Positions 60,249 to 64,000 of a stretch of DNA of 64,000 nucleotides are shown here, piece after piece (position 1 is the stretch's first letter; every line of letters begins with the position of its first letter). Position numbers and translations under genes: made by a program. The DNA is from Candidatus Aalborgicola bjergmarkensis (GTDB lineage Bacteria; Pseudomonadota; Gammaproteobacteria; Burkholderiales; Burkholderiaceae_C), in contig JADJFE010000016.1 of NCBI GenBank assembly GCA_016708725.1, forward strand, positions 1-64,000, in the 5' to 3' direction. The notes under the pieces were generated by a model. That model saw only the letters and a list, made by a program, of their open reading frames with translations, was not told where the DNA came from and did not search any database.

Positions 60249-60683
60249 ATGGCTTACAGCGAAAAGGTCGTTGACCACTACGAGAACCCACGTAATGTGG
60301 GCGCTTTTGATGCGGGCGACGCTAACGTGGGCACCGGCATGGTGGGTGCGCCCGCTTGCGGGGACGTGATGCGCTTACAGATCCGCGTGAACTCCGAGGG
60401 CGTGATAGAGGATGCCAAATTCAAGACCTATGGCTGTGGCTCTGCCATTGCATCGAGTTCGCTGGTTACCGAATGGGTGCGTGGGCGCACGCTCGAAGAG
60501 GCTCTGTCCATCAAGAACTCGGATATTTCAGAGGAATTGGCGCTGCCGCCGGTAAAAATCCACTGCTCCATTCTGGCTGAAGATGCCATCAAGGCGGCGG
60601 TGGCAGATTTTCGCGCACGCAACCCTGCAGGCGCTGGCACTTTGGTTTCCGAGCAAATTGCCTGCGCATCCTCTAAACGTTAA
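60249..60683 (+). CDS. iscU: Fe-S cluster assembly scaffold IscU
   Basis: 144 residues, slightly longer than the usual 128 because of a C-terminal tail. The three scaffold cysteines are present in 'APACGDVM', 'TYGCGSAIASSSLV' and 'LPPVKIHCSILAEDAI', as is the HscA recognition 'LPPVK'. The Asp after the first Cys is conserved. It starts 12 bp after iscS. It is a stand-alone IscU, not the three-domain NifU of some diazotrophs. Confidence 0.95.
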   Translation: MAYSEKVVDHYENPRNVGAFDAGDANVGTGMVGAPACGDVMRLQIRVNSEGVIEDAKFKTYGCGSAIASSSLVTEWVRGRTLEEALSIKNSDISEELALPPVKIHCSILAEDAIKAAVADFRARNPAGAGTLVSEQIACASSKR

Positions 60684-60728
60684 AACAAATTTCCCCTCCA
60701 ACCACACCGCACTACCCAAGAGACAAAA

Positions 60729-61115
60729 ATGCAAACAGCCCAGACAACCCAAACAACGGATAGATTTATCTCGCCCGCAGTCATGCCCCACCAGCTGGAA
60801 TTTACCTCCAACGCTGCTGCGAAGGTGGCCGCGTTGATTGCGGAAGAAGGCAACCCGGAACTGAATCTGCGCCTTTACGTCACCGGCGGTGGCTGTTCGG
60901 GGTTTTCGTACGGCTTTGCCTTTGATGACCAGATTGCAGAAGACGACACGCTGGTCGTGACCGAAGGCGTGTCCCTGGTAGTGGACGCCATGAGTCTGCA
61001 ATACGTGCTGGGTGCACGGGTCGATTTCGAGGATGGACTGCAAGGCTCGCGTTTCGTCATCCATAACCCCAATGCCCAGACCACCTGCGGCTGTGGCAGT
61101 TCATTTTCAGTTTGA
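60729..61115 (+). CDS. A-type Fe-S carrier, ErpA-like
   Basis: 128 residues, with ~20 extra at the N-terminus. The A-type cysteines are in 'GGGCSGFSYGFAFDDQ' and 'NAQTTCGCGSSFSV'. The 'NLRLYVTGGGCSGF' and 'YVLGARVDFEDGLQGSRFVI' blocks are closer to ErpA than to IscA. It carries clusters from IscU to targets. An internal ATG ('MPHQLEFTSNAAAK') at 60783 could also serve as start. Two A-type carriers in one operon is unusual for housekeeping isc. Confidence 0.88.
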   Translation: MQTAQTTQTTDRFISPAVMPHQLEFTSNAAAKVAALIAEEGNPELNLRLYVTGGGCSGFSYGFAFDDQIAEDDTLVVTEGVSLVVDAMSLQYVLGARVDFEDGLQGSRFVIHNPNAQTTCGCGSSFSV

Positions 61116-61126
61116 AAGGTTACATC

Positions 61127-61450
61127 ATGACAGTTTCCCTCACTCCGGCTGCCGCGCGCCACGTCGAGAAATCTCTGGTCAAGCGTGGCAGCGGTATTGG
61201 CCTGCGCCTGGCCGTCAAGACCAGCGGTTGCAACGGATTCGCGTATGCACTGGAATTTGTGGATGCAACCAACCCCGATGACGCATGCTTCGAGACCCAT
61301 GGGGTCCGGGTGATTGTTGACCCACGCAGCCTGGGCATGTTGGCTGGCACCGAGCTGGATTTCGTGCGCGAGGGCTTAAGCGAAGGCTTCAAGTTCAACA
61401 ACCCCAACGCCAAGGCCAACTGTGGCTGCGGTGAGAGCTTCGCCGTTTAA
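61127..61450 (+). CDS. iscA: A-type Fe-S carrier IscA
   Basis: 107 residues from the ATG at 61127, with AAAGGT upstream; a start at 61112 overlapping the previous stop is less likely. The cysteines are in 'KTSGCNGFAYALEF' and 'KANCGCGESFAV'. The pattern 'TPAAARHVEKSLVKRGSGIGLRLAVK' is that of IscA from isc operons. It follows the ErpA-like gene by 11 bp. Confidence 0.93.
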   Translation: MTVSLTPAAARHVEKSLVKRGSGIGLRLAVKTSGCNGFAYALEFVDATNPDDACFETHGVRVIVDPRSLGMLAGTELDFVREGLSEGFKFNNPNAKANCGCGESFAV

Positions 61451-61472
61451 GTTCAAGTTCAAATTTAAATCC

Positions 61473-63350
61473 ATGGCCCTGTTACAAATCTGCGAACCCG
61501 GTCAAAGCGCCGCACCACACCAGCACCGGCTGGCTGCGGGTATTGACCTGGGTACCACCAACTCACTCATTGCCACGGTGCAAAGCGCTATTGCGCGTGC
61601 GCTGCCGGACGAAGACGGTGCGCTGTTGCTGCCGTCCGTGGTGCGTTACCTGCCGGGCAATGGCATCGTGGTGGGGCGCGAAGCGCAGGCGTATCAGGCG
61701 AATGACCCGCAGAACACCATTGTGTCCGTCAAGCGCTTCATGGGGCGCACCCTGGCAGACCTGAAAGAGGCCGCAGCCTTACCTTACCGTTTTACCAATG
61801 GGACCGGTATGGTCGGCATTGCCACCGTCTGCGGCGAGCGCTCGCCCGTGCAGGTATCGGCAGAAATCCTGACTGCCCTGCGTGAACGTGCAGAAAGTTC
61901 ACTGGGTGGACCGCTGGCCGGTGTGGTGATTACCGTACCCGCCTACTTTGATGATGCACAGCGCCAGGGTACCAAGGACGCAGCACGGCTGGCGGGCCTG
62001 AGTGTTTTGCGTCTCTTGAATGAGCCTACCGCTGCGGCAATTGCCTATGGCCTGGACAAGGCTGCCGAGGGTACCTTTGCGATATACGACCTGGGTGGCG
62101 GCACCTTTGACATCTCCATCCTGCACCTGACACAAGGTGTATTCGAGGTACTGGCCACGGGCGGAGACTCTGCCTTAGGGGGCGACGACTTTGACCATGC
62201 AATAGCCGAATGGTTCTGCGCACAACACACCATCGCTGGCCTGGCCGCCTTGCCACCCACGGCCCAGCGCAGCTTGCTGGCAGCAGCCCGCAAAGCCAAG
62301 GAGGAACTTTCACAACATGAAACGTCCGAATTGTTTCTTGCGGGTACGGACGGTGAGGTGCAGAAAACCGTTCTTTCTCGCTCCCAGTTTGTCCAGCTGG
62401 GCGCACCGCTGATTGCCCGCACGATGATGGCCGTGCGCCAGGCTCTGCGGGATGCCAAATTGGGAATTGCGGACATCACGGGCGTAGTGCTGGTGGGTGG
62501 CTCCACCCGCATGCTGCCGGTACGCGATGCCGTGCGCGATTTTTTCAAGCGCGAACCGCTGGTGGACATCGACCCGGATCAAGTCGTCGCCATCGGTGCT
62601 GCCCTACAGGCCAATATTCTGGCAGGTAACGGCAACAGCCGTGACGACTGGTTACTGCTTGATGTGTGTCCGCTTTCTCTGGGTATCGAGACCATGGGTG
62701 GCCTGGTGGAAAAAATTATTCCGCGCAATTCCACGCTGCCCATTGCCCGTGCACAGGACTTCACCACGTTCAAGGACGGACAAACCGCCATGTCCTTGCA
62801 CGTTGTGCAGGGTGAGCGTGAGTCCGTGGCCGACTGCCGATCGCTGGCCCGCTTTGAGCTGCGCGGAATCCCCCCCGCCGTAGCCGGAGCGATGCATATC
62901 CGCGTCAGCTTTCAGATTGATGCCGACGGTTTACTATCCGTCACCGCACGGGAACAAAGCACCGGGGTGGAGGCGCACATTGAGGTCAAACCCACCTACG
63001 GTCTGGCTGACACGCAGATATCGGCGATGTTGCAAGACGCCATCGGGTCGTCCCAAACCGATATGCTGCTGCGCTCCTTGCGCGAAGCACAGGTCGATGC
63101 AAGGCGTCTGCTGGACGCGACAGAGGCCGCACTGGCGCAGGACGCAGCGTTGTTGACGGTACAGGAATTCAACGTTATTCGTCACGCCATGTTCAAGCTG
63201 GGCGATATGCTGGAGACGCAAGCACCGCTGGAGGAACTGCGGGCAGCAACGGTGAAACTCGGAGCAGCGACCGACGAATTCGCCGCCCGGCGCATGAACG
63301 CCTCCATCAGCCAGGCACTCTCCGGGCGCACCATGAGCAGTCTGGTGTAA
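61473..63350 (+). CDS. hscA: Fe-S assembly Hsp70 chaperone HscA
   Basis: 625 residues from the ATG at 61473. The ATPase domain has 'AGIDLGTTNSLIATV', 'YDLGGGTFDISIL' and 'VLVGGSTRMLPVRDAV'. The substrate domain includes 'PLSLGIETMGGLVEKIIPRN'. HscA helps release clusters from IscU. Its co-chaperone gene hscB, normally just before it, is missing; there is only 22 bp between iscA and hscA. Confidence 0.94.
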   Translation: MALLQICEPGQSAAPHQHRLAAGIDLGTTNSLIATVQSAIARALPDEDGALLLPSVVRYLPGNGIVVGREAQAYQANDPQNTIVSVKRFMGRTLADLKEAAALPYRFTNGTGMVGIATVCGERSPVQVSAEILTALRERAESSLGGPLAGVVITVPAYFDDAQRQGTKDAARLAGLSVLRLLNEPTAAAIAYGLDKAAEGTFAIYDLGGGTFDISILHLTQGVFEVLATGGDSALGGDDFDHAIAEWFCAQHTIAGLAALPPTAQRSLLAAARKAKEELSQHETSELFLAGTDGEVQKTVLSRSQFVQLGAPLIARTMMAVRQALRDAKLGIADITGVVLVGGSTRMLPVRDAVRDFFKREPLVDIDPDQVVAIGAALQANILAGNGNSRDDWLLLDVCPLSLGIETMGGLVEKIIPRNSTLPIARAQDFTTFKDGQTAMSLHVVQGERESVADCRSLARFELRGIPPAVAGAMHIRVSFQIDADGLLSVTAREQSTGVEAHIEVKPTYGLADTQISAMLQDAIGSSQTDMLLRSLREAQVDARRLLDATEAALAQDAALLTVQEFNVIRHAMFKLGDMLETQAPLEELRAATVKLGAATDEFAARRMNASISQALSGRTMSSLV

Positions 63351-63368
63351 TAACGCTCTCAGCCGACC

Positions 63369-63704
63369 ATGCCACATATCCACCTTCTGCCCCACCCCGA
63401 GCTGTGTCCCGATGGCCTCGACCTGGAAGTCAAGCGCGGCGCCTCGCTGTGTGCGAGTTTGCTCAAAGGCGGTGTGGCGATTGAGCATGCCTGCGAGATG
63501 GTTTGTGCCTGTTCGACCTGCCATGTGTACGTACGCGAAGGAGGCGACTCCCTGGCAGAACCCGACGATGCAGAAAACGACCAGCTCGATCTTGCCTGGG
63601 GGCTGGAAGCCCAGTCGCGCCTAGCCTGCTGCGTCAAACTCCAGAACACCGATATCACGGTGGAAATTCCGCGCCATACACGTAATCACGCGCGGGAAAA
63701 TTGA
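63369..63704 (+). CDS. fdx: ISC-type [2Fe-2S] ferredoxin
   Basis: 111 residues. The cluster cysteines lie in 'EHACEMVCACSTCHVYVREG' (C-X5-C-X2-C) and in 'SRLACCVKL'. It gives electrons for cluster assembly. It ends the iscS-iscU-iscA-iscA-hscA-fdx operon, 18 bp after hscA. No iscX or iscR is present. Confidence 0.94.
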   Translation: MPHIHLLPHPELCPDGLDLEVKRGASLCASLLKGGVAIEHACEMVCACSTCHVYVREGGDSLAEPDDAENDQLDLAWGLEAQSRLACCVKLQNTDITVEIPRHTRNHAREN

Positions 63705-63811
63705 CTGCAGCCCCCGTAGAATGTGCGGGAGTAGCTATCAAGCTTATAGTAAATGACTCCTGACGATTGTGCTGATCAGCGTATCCATTGGTGACAGGCA
63801 AAACCAGCGAA
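63705..63811. repeat. Palindromic repeat after fdx
   Basis: GCAGCCCCCGTAGAATGTGCGGGAGTAGCTATC (63706-63740 region) contains short inverted arms CCCGTA / TGCGGG and the family's AGCTATC end. It is a compact member of the repeat family and may terminate the isc operon. Confidence 0.5.
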
Positions 63812-64000
63812 CTAGGATGCGTCCTGATACTTCGCGCGAATTGCGAGTACATCTTCCCAGCAATCAAGAAATGCCTCTACCACCTTGGGATCAAAATGTT
63901 TGCCAGATCCAGCCTTTAAGTGGTCCACGGCGTCTTCCAAAGACCATGCCTTCTTGTAGGGGCGCTCGGATGTCAATGCATCAAACACATCGGCAACGGC
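63812..64000 (-). CDS. HD-GYP domain protein, C-terminal end only
   Basis: 63 codons are visible, reading in from the right edge to a TAG at 63812-63814. 'VADVFDALTSERPYKKAW' is the conserved C-terminal motif of HD-GYP domains, which break down c-di-GMP; 'DPKVVEAFLDC' follows. The HD and GYP residues lie outside the window. It is convergent with fdx. Confidence 0.85.
   Translation of the reverse strand, partial: AVADVFDALTSERPYKKAWSLEDAVDHLKAGSGKHFDPKVVEAFLDCWEDVLAIRAKYQDAS

Overview
The window looks like chromosomal DNA of a betaproteobacterium of the order Burkholderiales, probably Comamonadaceae-like. The evidence is the spc/alpha ribosomal order ending in rpoA-rplQ, an flhDC master regulator beside flagellin genes, a Csu-type spore-coat-U pilus operon, and many short palindromic repeats whose arms resemble 'AATAGCTnnnCCCGC'. 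A NifA with the oxygen-sensing cysteine motif suggests a diazotroph or a recent relative of one, although no nitrogenase structural gene lies in the window.

Layout. (1) 1-9.66 kb is a decayed accessory island: a DUF4258/HTH toxin-antitoxin pair cut by the window edge, an AAA ATPase with a DUF4276 protein, a wrecked type III-like restriction-modification locus carrying dinD, a frameshifted transposase, scraps of cphA and miaA, a RelE/XRE pair, and several repeats. (2) 9.69-14.58 kb is an archaic chaperone-usher (spore coat U) operon with a convergent membrane protein. (3) 14.6-17.8 kb is repeat-rich, with srkA and more gene scraps. (4) 17.8-24.3 kb holds creB-creC, a secreted VIT/vWA protein with a PEP-CTERM-like tail, an exosortase and an EpsI-like protein. 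Between creC and the VIT gene are TTCAC half-sites at exact 11-bp spacing, the E. coli CreB 'cre tag' pattern. This is the most interesting system here: a two-component-regulated exosortase unit that appears to serve one adjacent substrate. (5) 24.3-38.6 kb is motility: a chemoreceptor, four flagellins, flhDC and a PilZ protein, followed by a crotonase and proC. (6) 38.9-47.9 kb is ribosomal: rplN to rplQ with secY, infA and rpoA, ending in an initiator tRNA. (7) 48-56.1 kb carries pyrC, a small secreted protein, two lauroyl-type acyltransferases, metK, and a GT9-GtrA-ArnT-like envelope glycosylation operon. (8) 56.1-63.7 kb has vapBC, then nifA divergent from iscS-iscU-erpA/iscA-iscA-hscA-fdx, with good sigma-54 promoter matches facing both ways. 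(9) The right edge holds the C-terminal end of an HD-GYP protein.

How the parts work together. CreBC probably drives the exosortase operon. FlhDC and sigma-28 probably drive the flagellins, three of which share a conserved untranslated leader. NifA and sigma-54 probably drive a dedicated Fe-S assembly operon that lacks iscR and hscB. All calls rest on reading the sequence and recognising protein families; no database search was run.
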